A stretch of 64,000 nucleotides of DNA from Gracilibacillus boraciitolerans JCM 21714. Its GTDB lineage: Bacteria; Bacillota; Bacilli; Bacillales; Amphibacillaceae. The stretch is from the NCBI RefSeq assembly GCF_000521485.1, contig NZ_BAVS01000006.1, positions 1-64,000 on the forward strand, in the 5' to 3' direction. Positions 31,065 to 40,529 of the stretch are shown here, one piece after another. The position numbers and the translations under genes were made by a program. The notes under the pieces were generated by a model. That model was not told where the DNA came from. It saw only the letters and a program-made list of their open reading frames with translations, and made no database searches. How positions within the stretch are numbered: the stretch's first letter is position 1; each line of letters begins with the position of its first letter.

Positions 31065-31484
31065 CTACTTCCTAAAATAGAGTCTCGTATCTAAATCATG
31101 CTGCTCTCCTTGTTTATCGGGTTTACTTAAAATTTTGATATCTATATAATCATTTGTTATATCATAGTCAAATTGTGCAATCTTTGAACTTACAATCTGA
31201 CTGTCTCGATAGATAGTTGTTCCATCTTTGTTGTATTGATGAGGGCCAATTTTTAAATATTCTCCTACTGACACATCTTCACCTGCTGCAGTCCGTACGT
31301 CTTTCGTTACCTGACTCATCAATAATTGCACATCTTTCTTATGATTGATTTCATCTGTCTGATTCACATATTGTTTTTGTCCGAATAAATGAGCGGAACT
31401 GATTAACATAATCACAATCGATAAAATTGCTAAAACACCTAATAACTCAACAAGTGTTAAACCTTTTTCATTTTTGATCATCAT
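31065..31484 (-). CDS. Minor pilin (PilW/type II pseudopilin-like)
   Basis: The 139-residue protein has the class III signal NEKG|LTLVELLGVLAILSIVIMLISSA with Glu5. The soluble part is short and has no cysteines. It is the second gene of the pil operon, overlapping its upstream neighbour by one base and adjoining the PilX-like gene. Minor pilins of this kind prime assembly at the pilus tip. Confidence 0.83.
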   Translation of the reverse strand: MMIKNEKGLTLVELLGVLAILSIVIMLISSAHLFGQKQYVNQTDEINHKKDVQLLMSQVTKDVRTAAGEDVSVGEYLKIGPHQYNKDGTTIYRDSQIVSSKIAQFDYDITNDYIDIKILSKPDKQGEQHDLDTRLYFRK

Positions 31485-31936
31485 TAACGACTTCCCCCAT
31501 CTATTAGAAATCTTGTTTCCATTTGTGCTTTCTGCCGATCCTCGTGATCATAAGTTTTGATAAGAATATGATATAGATTAGAAATAAAGTTATTCTGCTG
31601 ATCTTGTGCTGGTTCAATAGTTATTTCTAACCGGTAAGATTTCTTTCTGATAGTAAATCGATTTGTAGTAGTTGTTGTTTGGGATTGAACAGATTGTTTC
31701 TTCATGTCCGCAATAAATTGCTCAAAATTTTTTTCAGTTAGTAAGTGATACATTGATTCTAATTCTTGTTGTGTAACATAGGTAGCATCTACCACTTCCT
31801 TCGCTACATTCGTTGTGCGGGCTGAATTGATGAAAAAGGTAAGAAAAGCAGCAACAATTATTGATAAAATAACAAGTGAAGCTAATAATTCAATTAAAGT
31901 CAGTCCTTTCTCATTCTTAAACCACTCTTTTTCCAT
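31484..31936 (-). CDS. Minor pilin (PilV-like), first gene of the pilus operon
   Basis: The 150-residue prepilin has NEKG|LTLIELLASLVILSIIVAAFLTFFINSA followed by ARTTNVAKEVVDATYVTQQELESMY, a helix pattern common to PilV/PulI-type minor pilins. It appears to be the promoter-proximal gene of the operon, with 146 non-coding bases between it and folC. Confidence 0.83.
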   Translation of the reverse strand: MEKEWFKNEKGLTLIELLASLVILSIIVAAFLTFFINSARTTNVAKEVVDATYVTQQELESMYHLLTEKNFEQFIADMKKQSVQSQTTTTTNRFTIRKKSYRLEITIEPAQDQQNNFISNLYHILIKTYDHEDRQKAQMETRFLIDGGSR

Positions 31937-32082
31937 CCATTCACCACCTCATTACGAATCATCGTTCGCATATACAAAGAAGTATATGTTCCTTTAGGCT
32001 ATCTTTTGACACTAATATTCATTACTTTGTATGACTAAAGATTCATAAATCTTTATTACTTCTTTACCATTAGTATATACTT

Positions 32083-33370
32083 TTAGTCAGAAGTCGGCAA
32101 AGCTTTTTCATTTAGAAATCGAGATATTCTTCCAACCAACTCAAGAGATCCAACAACAAACACAACTTTACTATTGTAAAATGGTTCGGAAATAATCTGT
32201 TTCATAAAAGTTTCCCAATTATCAATTTTTTGCGTGTTTGAATGTGTGGAGAATTTATCTAAATCATCTACAGAGGCTGCTCTTTCATGTGCAAAACTTG
32301 TTAATATAACTTGGGTAAAATAGTTTTCCAGTAATGGTACCATGTGACTAATTGGTTTATCTTTAAACGCACCAAATAGTACTATTTTTCTCTGTCAGGA
32401 TAATATAACTGTACGGTGTCGATAAAAGCTTTCAAACTTTCCTCGTTATGTGCTCCATCCAAAACTATTACTGGATTTGATTTAATCCTTTCAAATCGAA
32501 GTGGTAACTGTGCTTTTTGTAACCCTCTCTTCAATTGGTTCAAGTCTATGTATAATGAATTCTTTTCTAACAGCAAGATCGCTTTTATAGCTAATGCTGC
32601 ATTATCAAATTGATGATTACCTTTCATTGATAATTGGAAGGGAAATGATACTTGCTCATCTTGATAAAAAGCTTCTAGTCTATTTTTTTAATCTTAAAAT
32701 CAACACCTAGCTGAAATAGTGGTGCTTGTTTCAGAAGCACAGCATCCTCTATTACTTTCAAGGCTTGTTCAGGTAATTTCCCAATAATTATCGGCGTTTT
32801 TTGCTTAATAATACCTGCCTTATGGTTTGTTATTTCTGCTAAATCGTTGCCTAAGAAATTCATATGATCATAACCAATGGAAGTAATAATTGAAATAAGC
32901 GGCCTGATACAGTTGGTTGCATCTTCCTTGCCGCCCATTCCTGTTTCCACTATCGATATATCGGCATATTCTTGAAAAAAGCAAAAACTAATAACGACTA
33001 ATAGTTCGAAATTACTTGGCGGATCCTCTCTTTTTTCTAACTCTAGAATCGCATCAAATAATTGATTCGCGTACTTTAAATAATCATCATCAGATATAGA
33101 TTTTTGATTTAACTGAATCATTCCTTGTCTATTAGTTAGGCTTGGAGAAGTAAATGTACCAACCTTATAATCCATTGCAAGCAATGATTGTTCTAAATAG
33201 GTAACAGTCGAACCCTTGCCATTTGTTCCTGCTATATGAATAGCTTTCATTGAATTTTCAGGATGATTTACTTTTCTTAATAAAAATTGAATACGTTCAA
33301 GACCTGGTTTAATACCAATTTTTTCACGATTATCAAAGTAAGCATCTAATTGTTGAATCGTTTTGAACAT
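32083..33370 (-). CDS. folC: Folylpolyglutamate synthase FolC (two frame breaks at A runs)
   Basis: FolC adds glutamates to folates. The start is the ATG at 33370 (MFKTIQQLDAYF) after AGGAGG; the longer open frame upstream is rejected. Motifs are the P-loop HIAGTNGKGST, FTSPSLTNRQGMIQ, VETGMGGKEDATN and IGYDHMNFLGN. Restoring one A at 32683-32689 (T7) and one at 32385-32389 (T5) joins the three open frames through SMKGNHQFDNAALAI, VLDGAHNEESLKAF and VLFGAFKDKP. The total is about 429 residues, the usual length. Downstream of valS as in B. subtilis. Confidence 0.9.
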
Positions 33371-33415
33371 ATTAACGTACCTCCTACTATTCCTTATATG
33401 AATTAAAATAATAAA

Positions 33416-33456
33416 TTTTGAAAAAGAGGCTGCCAACAGACAGTCTCTTTTTCTTA
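33416..33456 (-). terminator. Terminator of valS
   Basis: On the minus strand AAAAAGAGACTG…CAGCCTCTTTTT forms a long stem directly after the valS stop codon, ending in a T-run. Confidence 0.85.
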
Positions 33457-36120
33457 TTATTTCTTTAACTCATCCATACGTGCCTGTACTTTCTCACGCT
33501 TATTGATGTAATCTTTTTGTTTCTCTTTTTCTGCTTCTACGACTTGGGAAGGAGCTTTACTTACAAAACCTTCATTAGCAAGCTTCTTATCTACACGCTC
33601 TACTTCTTTATTTAATTTATCTATTTCTTCCTGTAATCGAGCTAATTCTTTATCAATATCTATTAACCCTTCCAGTGGCAAGTAAATTTCTGCACCGGTC
33701 ACAACTGCCGACATTGCCTTTTCGGGTATGTCAATCGTTGTATCTATAGTTAATTCACTTGGGTTACAGAAACGATCTAAATAAATGCGATTTTCCTCTA
33801 ATTGCTGCTTCACATGATCATCACTAGTTTGAATTAGGATAGGAATTTCTTTTGACATTGGTGTATCAACTTCTGCACGAATATTACGAACAGAACGTAT
33901 AATTGAAACTAATTGATTCATCATTTCAGCAGAGGCTGGATATGATACGTTTTTATCAACGGTTGGCCATGCAGCTTTTACAATCGTTTCCCCCCTTCAT
34001 GAGGTAATTGTTGCCAGATTTCTTCCGTAACAAAAGGCATAAACGGATGCAGCATTCGCATAATCTGATCTAATACATGTGCCAAAATCGAACGGGTTGT
34101 CAATTTAGCTTCTTCATCTTCGCCATAAAGTGGAAGCTTCGCCATTTCAATATACCAATCGCAGAAATCATCCCAAATGAAATTGTATAAATAACGGCCA
34201 GCTTCGCCAAAGTCATATTTTTCAATCTGACGAGTAACTTGTTCAATCGTTTCATTTAATCGAGTTAAAATCCATTGGTCTGCCACCGACTTTTTGCCTG
34301 TCAGGTCAATGGCTTCATACTTTAAATCATCCATGTTCATTAAAGCAAAGCGAGAAGCGTTCCAGATTTTATTAACAAAATTCCAGGTGGATTCCACCTT
34401 TTCCAAATGGAAACGCAAATCTTGGCCAGGACTTGAACCGGTAGCTAAGAAATAACGTAGAGAATCGGCACCATACTTATCAATAACCTCCATCGGATCT
34501 ACACCATTTCCAAGTGATTTACTCATTTTCCGACCTTCCGCATCACGTACAAGGCCATGAATTAAGACATCTTTAAATGGTCGCTCGTCATTAAATTCTT
34601 TGGATTGAAAAATCATCCGTGCTACCCAGAAGAAAATAATATCATACCCTGTAACTAATACACTGGTAGGGAAGAAATGCTGAAAATCCTTGTCTTCTTT
34701 GTTTGGCCAATTTAATGTTGAGAATGGCCATAAAGCAGAGGAAAACCATGTATCCAGTACATCCTGATCCTGCTCCCAGTTTTCACTATCCTTTGGCGCC
34801 TCTTTTCCAACATACATCTCACCGGTTTCTTTATGGTACCAGGCTGGAATACGATGCCCCCCACCATAATTGGCGAGAAATACACCAGTCACGAATATTT
34901 TCCATCCATCGTAAATATGTTTTTTCAAAACGATCGGGAACAAAATGAACTTTTTCATTATCTGATTTATTTTGTAATTCCACAGCCGCATCTGCTAATG
35001 GCTGCATATCTACAAACCATTGCGTTGATAAATATGGCTCAACAACAGCGCCACTTCGTTCTGAATGACCAACAGAATGCATATGATCTTCAATTTTGAA
35101 TAAAATTCCTTCTTCCTGAAGATCCTTGACAAGTTGCTTACGACAGTCAAAACGGTCCATACCTTGATATTTTCCGGCATTTTCGTTCATTGTTCCATCT
35201 TCATTCATCACCAGTATTCGTTCCAGATTATGTCGATTACCAATCTGAAAGTCATTTGGATCATGTGCTGGCGTGATTTTCACTGCACCAGAACCAAATT
35301 CCATATCTACATAGTCATCTGCTACAATTTCAATTTCCCTTCCTACAATTGGCAGCTTAACTTTTTTGCCAATCAAGTGTTTGTAACGATCGTCTTCTGG
35401 ATGAACGGCAACACAGGTATCACCTAACATTGTTTCGGGACGCGTTGTCGCCACTTCAATATGTCCTGATCCATCAACTAAGGGGGGGTATTTCATATGA
35501 TAAAAGTGTCCTTGGACATCCTTATAAATAACTTCAATATCAGAAAGGGCAGTTTTTGTTGCTGGATCCCAATTGATAATGTATTCCCCCCCTCGGTATA
35601 TAAGACCTTTCTCATATAATTTGACGAAAACTTCCTTAACTGCTTCAGATAAGCCTTCATCTAATGTGAAACGCTCGCGGGAGTAGTCAAGACCAAGACC
35701 AATTTTTGCCCATTGTTCGCGGATAAAACCAGCGTATTCTTCCTTCCAATCCCATGCCTTTTTCAAGAAGTTATCACGTCCCAGATCGTAACGTGAAACA
35801 CCTTCTTCTCGTAGTTTTGCTTCGACTTTTGCTTGTGTTGCAATACCGGCATGATCCATACCAGGTAAATATAATACATCATACCCTTGCATTCGTTTGA
35901 AACGTGTCAAAATATCTTGTAAAGTCGTGTCCCATGCATGGCCAATATGTAATTTACCGGTAACGTTTGGTGGTGGGATGACAATAGTAAATGGTTCCTT
36001 TTCCGTATTACGTTCTGCTTCAAAAAACTTTCCCTCTAACCAATAATCATATCGTCCCTTTTCGACAGCTACAGGATCGTACTTAGGGGGGGGTAAATTC
36101 ACTTCATTTTGTTCAGACAT
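33457..36120 (-). CDS. valS: Valyl-tRNA synthetase ValS (two frame breaks at G6 tracts)
   Basis: Essential class I synthetase. The HIGH region [14 protein letters not shown], editing domain ([11 protein letters not shown]), [16 protein letters not shown] ([14 protein letters not shown]), anticodon-binding domain and C-terminal coiled coil are all present. The first break is at 34857-34862, where five G rather than six restore LWWGHRIPAW. The second is at 33990-33995, where four (or seven) rather than six join PHEG to ETIVKAAW. Three in-frame long tracts add residues: NLPPPKYDP (36086-36093), KYPPLVDG (35482-35488) and [10 protein letters not shown] (35586-35592). A T-box precedes it. About 887 residues when joined. 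Confidence 0.95.
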
Positions 36121-36164
36121 TTATATTTCCTCCTTCAAAATCTATCTCGGATTTTCACATAAAA

Positions 36165-36465
36165 CAGCAAAATAAAAACCCTTCTCGACCTTGGTTAAAG
36201 GACGAAAAGGGTTGATTTCCGCGGTACCACCTTTGTTTATAAGTATTACTACTTATACACTTGATTAAAGAAGATATCGGATTCACCGGCTTTTACCTAC
36301 TTGAATTGTTCAGTAAAGCTGCATCAGAGGCTACCTTTGTTCATCTTTTTTTGAGAAAACCTTACAGCCTAAGGGTTTTCCTCTCTTACAAACAGTATGA
36401 AGTACTCTTCCTCATCATCGCATCTTTCGATTAATGATTCTTTATCTGTTATTTTATCTAAAAAT
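36165..36465 (-). promoter_or_regulatory. T-box leader of valS
   Basis: The minus strand carries the T-box sequence AAAGGTGGTACCGCGG (36219-36234), followed by a terminator hairpin AACCCTTTTCG…CGAGAAGGGTTTTT (36174-36214). Upstream about 230 bases form the stem I region (GATGAGGAAGAGTAC…). Uncharged tRNA-Val should stabilise the antiterminator and switch valS on. The specifier codon could not be fixed by eye. Confidence 0.92.
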
Positions 36466-36486
36466 AAACGCTGAAGTCAAGTTAAA

Positions 36487-37272
36487 TTACCACTTTAATT
36501 GTGCATATTTATTAAAAAATGTTTTATACCCAAGAAATAAAAACAAAATAACCGATAAGGAAACACTGCCAGTGATACCTAACATAATGGCAATCTGATA
36601 TTTTATCGCTTCAAGCGGTCCTGCACCGGACAATATTACCCCCCCTGTCATCATACCTGGCAAAAAAACGATCCCCCCCATTCCTACCATGCTATTAATT
36701 GTCGGGAGTATAGCTGCATCAAAGGCATGATTGACAATTCCCTGTGATGCTTTATTGGGTGTAGCTCCTAACATTAGTGCTGCCTCTACTTCTTTTTTTC
36801 TTGAAGTGAATCCCTCTATTAAAGCACTTACGCCTAGAGTGATGCCTGTCATTGAATTACCAATTAACATTCCTGCAATCGGAATAAAGTAACGAGGATC
36901 ATACCATGGTGAAAATTGTACAACGATAAAGTCAAAATAAATAAATGCCAATAACGTACCTGAAAACATGGAGATCGCTATAATTTTCTTTAAATCTTTA
37001 CTCAATTTTTGTTTCGATCGTTTATAAATATTATAGACAGCGAACGTTTCCATAATTACTAAAACAATTAAGGAATAGATCATCTTCTCATGTTCAAAAA
37101 TATAGATTAACACATAGCCAACCAACACTAGTTGTATCGTCATTCTTAATGTGGCGATTACGATTTCCTTCTCTCGTGAAATTTTTCTCCATCGCACAAC
37201 TGCTAAGAGGATCACAATAAAAATATAAGCGGAGACAAGCTGCCATATCGTAATCTCCAGCATCTCATTCAT
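36487..37272 (-). CDS. fetB: FetB-type ABC permease (UPF0014), putative iron exporter
   Basis: An integral membrane protein of about 261 residues with six to seven hydrophobic segments and family motifs VLVGYVLIYIFE, IPIAGMLIGNSMTG, ALMLGATPNKA and LPGMMTG. FetAB of E. coli exports iron and protects against oxidative stress. Two C7 tracts (36649-36655 and 36673-36679) insert a Gly in MTGGVILSG and in VGMGGIVFLPG. It follows fetA with a short overlap. Confidence 0.87.
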   Translation of the reverse strand: MNEMLEITIWQLVSAYIFIVILLAVVRWRKISREKEIVIATLRMTIQLVLVGYVLIYIFEHEKMIYSLIVLVIMETFAVYNIYKRSKQKLSKDLKKIIAISMFSGTLLAFIYFDFIVVQFSPWYDPRYFIPIAGMLIGNSMTGITLGVSALIEGFTSRKKEVEAALMLGATPNKASQGIVNHAFDAAILPTINSMVGMGGIVFLPGMMTGGVILSGAGPLEAIKYQIAIMLGITGSVSLSVILFLFLGYKTFFNKYAQLKW

Positions 37273-37906
37273 ACGATTCACCAGCCTTCGTCAATATCTC
37301 ATCCATATAGATCATACGATCACTATATCGATCCGCTATTTCTTTAGAATGGGTGACCATAATAGCTGTTTTTTCATTCTTTTTGATGAATTCTGTGAAA
37401 TAATCCATAACGGCTGTTTCTGTATCCTGATCTAATGCAGAGGTAGGTTCGTCCATTAAATAGACCGTTGCATCCATCAATACAACTCGTCCAAAGGCTA
37501 ATCTTTGTTGCTCTCCACCAGATAAATTACTTGCATCCTCTTCTAATTCTTTATTTAAATGTAGTTTTTTCATTAAAGAAATGAGTTGTTGATCTTCTAC
37601 TTCATTCTTCCCGGAAAACCTTAGTCCTATTAATAAATTATCACGAACGGTTCCTTCAAAAACAATCGGATCTTGACCTAGCATTACCACTTCTTTTCTT
37701 AACTGAACAGGATCTAAAGCAGTAATTGCTGTATCTTTATAATTAATTTCTCCTTCATCAGGTGTTAACATGACGTTAAACATTTTTAGTAATGTTGATT
37801 TGCCACTTCCGCTTGCACCGAACAAACAAATAATGTTGCCTGATTCGATGGTTAACTTTTTTATATCAAGAATATCTTTATACTTCAAATTGCGTATCAA
37901 AAACAT
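37265..37906 (-). CDS. fetA: FetA-type ABC transporter ATPase
   Basis: The 213-residue ATPase has the Walker A GASGSGKSTLL, Q-loop VMLGQDPIVFEG, signature NLSGGEQQRLAFGRVVL, Walker B DATVYLMDEPTSALD and switch VTHSKE. With FetB it makes a small heteromeric exporter. The pair sits between valS and ysxE, where B. subtilis has no such genes, so it is a lineage-specific insertion in the conserved order. Confidence 0.88.
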   Translation of the reverse strand: MFLIRNLKYKDILDIKKLTIESGNIICLFGASGSGKSTLLKMFNVMLTPDEGEINYKDTAITALDPVQLRKEVVMLGQDPIVFEGTVRDNLLIGLRFSGKNEVEDQQLISLMKKLHLNKELEEDASNLSGGEQQRLAFGRVVLMDATVYLMDEPTSALDQDTETAVMDYFTEFIKKNEKTAIMVTHSKEIADRYSDRMIYMDEILTKAGESYE

Positions 37907-37984
37907 CCTGTTCCTCCCTTTTCAAAAAACAATCAGTATCCAAGAAATACTAGCTGTTGCAAACATTGTAGAACTTAATTCAGC

Positions 37985-38140
37985 GTAGGCGCCCGCTTTC
38001 ACTCCTGTGGCATCTGTTTTTCCTGAAGATCCACTTTTTTGAGCGGTTTGTGCTCGGAAAAGTTAGCTGAAGGGAAAACGCCACGGAAAGGGAAGTGGGC
38101 AGCCGGAGCGATTTTCTTGCACACGATTACTCTCATAATG
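37985..38140. repeat. Palindromic intergenic repeat (copy D)
   Basis: GCCCGCTTTCACTCCTGTGGC (37991-38011) and an imperfect inverted copy at 38080-38100 face each other across GAGCGGTTTGTGCTCGGAAA. The right end GGGAAGTGGGCAGCCGGAGCGATT resembles the core of the element at 41647-41695. Such long palindromic repeats are common between Bacillaceae genes. The rest of the 375-base gap holds no gene. Confidence 0.65.
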
Positions 38141-38245
38141 AATAATATAACCAGTCAACTACATCTTAATTTATTTCACATTTAAAACGAAAATCGGATA
38201 CCAAAATGCTGTAATACCAACGGTTATATGCTTTCCTACCTTATA

Positions 38246-38280
38246 AAAAGAGCAGACACATTTCTGTATCTGCTCTTCTG
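38246..38280 (-). terminator. Terminator after the ndh-like operon
   Basis: AAGAGCAGATACAG and TGTGTCTGCTCTT pair on the minus strand and are followed by TTTTTATAAGG. Confidence 0.85.
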
Positions 38281-38281
38281 A

Positions 38282-38380
38282 TTAGCGAAAGTCGCGTTTA
38301 TCTTCCATTTTTCTTGATAATAACACATATACAACTGTTGCTGCTGCTGTTAAAAGTGTATATAATAATGTATTTTTCAT
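38282..38380 (-). CDS. 32-residue single-pass membrane protein
   Basis: A short open frame encodes MKNTLLYTLLTAAAT…VVYVLLSRKMEDKRDFR. It begins 25 bases after the ndh-like stop, has a strong RBS (GGAGGAATTCAC) and is closed by a terminator directly after it. One hydrophobic helix (~residues 4-22) and a charged C-terminus suggest a small membrane subunit or regulator of the neighbouring NADH dehydrogenase. I do not recognise a family. Confidence 0.75.
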   Translation of the reverse strand: MKNTLLYTLLTAAATVVYVLLSRKMEDKRDFR

Positions 38381-38405
38381 GTGAATTCCTCCTTATATTA
38401 TTCCA

Positions 38406-39620
38406 TTAAAATGGACGGAATTTACCTTTTCTTAATACTAATTTTGGTCCACCTAATAAAAATAGATAACGGTCGTCCACTACGTTTTTCATTACTTTTG
38501 CTTGCATACCATATAACTTATTACCATCAAACACTGTACCCATTGCATCACTGCCACCTAAAGATGCTACCGTACCTTTGTCATCGTATTTGAATTCTTG
38601 AAGTGTACCACCATAAATCATGGTTTTAAGGTTATGAGCACATACATCTGCTTCTTGGATTGCCAATTGGGCTGTTGGCGGGTATGGTCTACCTGTTTCG
38701 CTATTCATTACCCATGCACAGTCACCTAAGATAAATATTTCATCATGGTCTGAAGCACGTAAGGTTGCGTCAACTGTAACTTTACCTTTGGTTAATTCAA
38801 AACCTGAATCACTAACAATATGGTTGGCTTGTACACCACCAGTCCATACGAAAGTTCCTGTTTTAATTTCTTCTTTCTCATCACCGACGATTACAGCATC
38901 TGCTTTAATTTCTTTGATCATAGATCCTAGTTTGAATTCGATTCCACGTGCTTCAAGTGATTCTTTGGCATATGTTAGTAATTGTTCATCAAAGCCAGGC
39001 AATATAGTAGGCATTGCTTCAATATCGATTATTTTAACATCTTGGCGCGGAATATCATATTTTTTACAAAGCTCTGGAATTCGTTCAGCCAGTTCTCCTA
39101 AAAATTCAATTCCTGTGAATCCTGCACCACCAACTACAATGGTTAGCATGCTTGGATCTGGGTTCTCCTCATTGCGATAACGAGCAAATTGATACTCGAT
39201 ATGGTCACGAATCATACGGCTTTTATCGACATTTTGAATAGAAAACGCATGTTCATCCATTCCAGGAATGCCAAATGTTGCTTTCTCAAATCCTAAACCA
39301 ATTACTAAGTAATCATAATCAAGTTCACCATTCTCTAATTGAACTGTTTTTTCTTCTTTATTGATTTTTACCACTGTGTCATGAACAAATTGGACACGTT
39401 TCGTATTAATCACATCAGAAATCATAATTCGTGAACGGTTTACATCAATCGTACCCGCTGCAACCTCATGCAACCAGGTTGTTTGATAATGATAATTGTG
39501 ATTATTGACTAGAGTAATATCAACTTCTTCCGCTGGCAATTGCTGAGTCAATCTTTTAGTTGTCATCATACCTGCATATCCAGCACCAAGTACAACAACT
39601 TTTAGTTTACTTTCAGACAT
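38406..39620 (-). CDS. Type II NADH dehydrogenase (NDH-2)
   Basis: The 404-residue flavoprotein oxidises NADH and reduces menaquinone without pumping protons. It has the FAD-binding GAGYAGMMTTKRL, the NADH-binding VVGGAGFTGIEFLGEL, the FAD closing motif DEIFILGDCAW and the quinone-site helix RPYPPTAQLAIQEAD, then a C-terminal membrane anchor (MKNVVDDRYLFLLGG). It resembles YumB/YutJ-type proteins of Bacillus. It is followed by a 32-codon membrane-protein gene. Confidence 0.9.
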   Translation of the reverse strand: MSESKLKVVVLGAGYAGMMTTKRLTQQLPAEEVDITLVNNHNYHYQTTWLHEVAAGTIDVNRSRIMISDVINTKRVQFVHDTVVKINKEEKTVQLENGELDYDYLVIGLGFEKATFGIPGMDEHAFSIQNVDKSRMIRDHIEYQFARYRNEENPDPSMLTIVVGGAGFTGIEFLGELAERIPELCKKYDIPRQDVKIIDIEAMPTILPGFDEQLLTYAKESLEARGIEFKLGSMIKEIKADAVIVGDEKEEIKTGTFVWTGGVQANHIVSDSGFELTKGKVTVDATLRASDHDEIFILGDCAWVMNSETGRPYPPTAQLAIQEADVCAHNLKTMIYGGTLQEFKYDDKGTVASLGGSDAMGTVFDGNKLYGMQAKVMKNVVDDRYLFLLGGPKLVLRKGKFRPF

Positions 39621-39767
39621 TTAATCCTTCCTTTCTGTGTTATACATAAATGACAAACTACGATAGTTTTCATCATTATGGCTAATAATATGTAATTCCT
39701 GAACAATCGCATTCAGTATATCAAAAATAAAAAATACAGTCTAACTTTTTATACCCTATTCACAAAA

Positions 39768-39794
39768 TAAAAAACCCTATTTAATAGGGTTTAA
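39768..39794 (-). terminator. Terminator of the SinI-like gene
   Basis: AAACCCTATT and AATAGGGTTT form a stem and are followed by TTTTATTTTG on the minus strand. Its first bases begin immediately after the stop codon. Confidence 0.88.
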
Positions 39795-39795
39795 A

Positions 39796-39924
39796 TTATT
39801 TCAGAGTTTCTTTTAGTATAAATTTGTCTAAAAAGGCTCGTATTTCCTCTACCGTAAATCCTTCTTCTTTTGCCTTAGCCATTAGATAAATCCAATCATA
39901 ATCGACATTTAACTTTGATTGCAT
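39796..39924 (-). CDS. SinI-family anti-repressor, 42 residues
   Basis: This short gene encodes MQSKLNVDYDWIYLMAKAKE…EGFTVEEIRAFLDKFILKETLK. The core matches the SinI dimerisation helix-turn-helix pair (DxxWxxLMxxAKxxGxxxEEIRxFL), which in B. subtilis binds SinR and frees biofilm matrix genes. The RBS is GGGAGGAG. It lacks the DNA-binding domain of SinR, so an antagonist role is inferred. A c-di-GMP-I aptamer lies directly upstream and a terminator directly downstream, so it is a one-gene riboswitch-controlled unit. Confidence 0.85.
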   Translation of the reverse strand: MQSKLNVDYDWIYLMAKAKEEGFTVEEIRAFLDKFILKETLK

Positions 39925-39963
39925 AAACGTATTCTCCTCCCTAAAATACAATTCTGTATTTCA

Positions 39964-40049
39964 GGCAGCTCAGCCATCCGATAGTATGTATACGGACCTG
40001 TAACTTTGCGTCCCTACTTCTCAATAGGTTTGCCTTTTTCTGAGCATGC
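39964..40049 (-). ncRNA. Cyclic-di-GMP-I (GEMM) riboswitch of the SinI-like gene
   Basis: The minus strand reads GCTCAGAAAAAGGCAAACC…, then GAGAAG (loop), GGGACGCAAAG and a second arm closing at CTGAGC. GGCAAACC, the GNRA-like loop and GGGACGCAAAG are the hallmark conserved parts of the c-di-GMP-I aptamer, and GCTCAG/CTGAGC forms P1. A small hairpin AAATACA-gaat-TGTATTT (39944-39961) lies between aptamer and RBS and may be the expression platform. Whether c-di-GMP turns the gene on or off cannot be decided by eye. Confidence 0.88.
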
Positions 40050-40062
40050 TTATAATACTAAA

Positions 40063-40335
40063 AACTAAAACACCTTCACTTTTAAAACATTATATACTTT
40101 CATTAAAATTCATCTTAATATTTATTCGATAAAAGGCTATTATTCTCCTGCAAAAATTTTAAACTTTTTAAGAAAATTGTACTAAATTACTTCAATAAGT
40201 TGTTAACAGTTAGTAAACAAGTACTTCATTTTATTAAATATTACATTCGCAAAAGAATAAAATTGGGTACAATTCCAGATAATTTGCATAAGTTAAGATA
40301 TAACCGATTTTAATTATTGTGAATGAGGTGATGAA
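40063..40335. other. Gene-free A/T-rich spacer
   Basis: Between the riboswitch promoter region and the small membrane-protein gene at 40336 the sequence is very A/T-rich. I see no gene, hairpin or repeat in it. Confidence 0.6.
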
Positions 40336-40524
40336 GTGGCACGCTATTACCGTTATCGTCTACCCCCTTGGGCAAGGGAATGGATTTTAATTTGTCAACG
40401 CTGTATTCTGCCAATTGTTATATTTCAATGCATTCGTACACTATTTATTCCTACAACATTTGATGTGCTATTACTCGGAATATTAATCGGTATTTTAATC
40501 GCATTTCAGTTAGAATGGATATAA
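40336..40524 (+). CDS. Small two-helix membrane protein, YszA-like position
   Basis: A 62-residue basic membrane protein: MARYYRYRLPPWAREW, then two hydrophobic stretches (WILICQRCILPIVIFQCIR and DVLLLGILIGILIAFQL). The start is a GTG with GAGGTGATGAA upstream. It lies convergent to ysxE; B. subtilis has the small gene yszA in this neighbourhood, but I cannot confirm homology. The function is unknown. Confidence 0.6.
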   Translation: MARYYRYRLPPWAREWILICQRCILPIVIFQCIRTLFIPTTFDVLLLGILIGILIAFQLEWI

Positions 40525-40529
40525 TGTTA

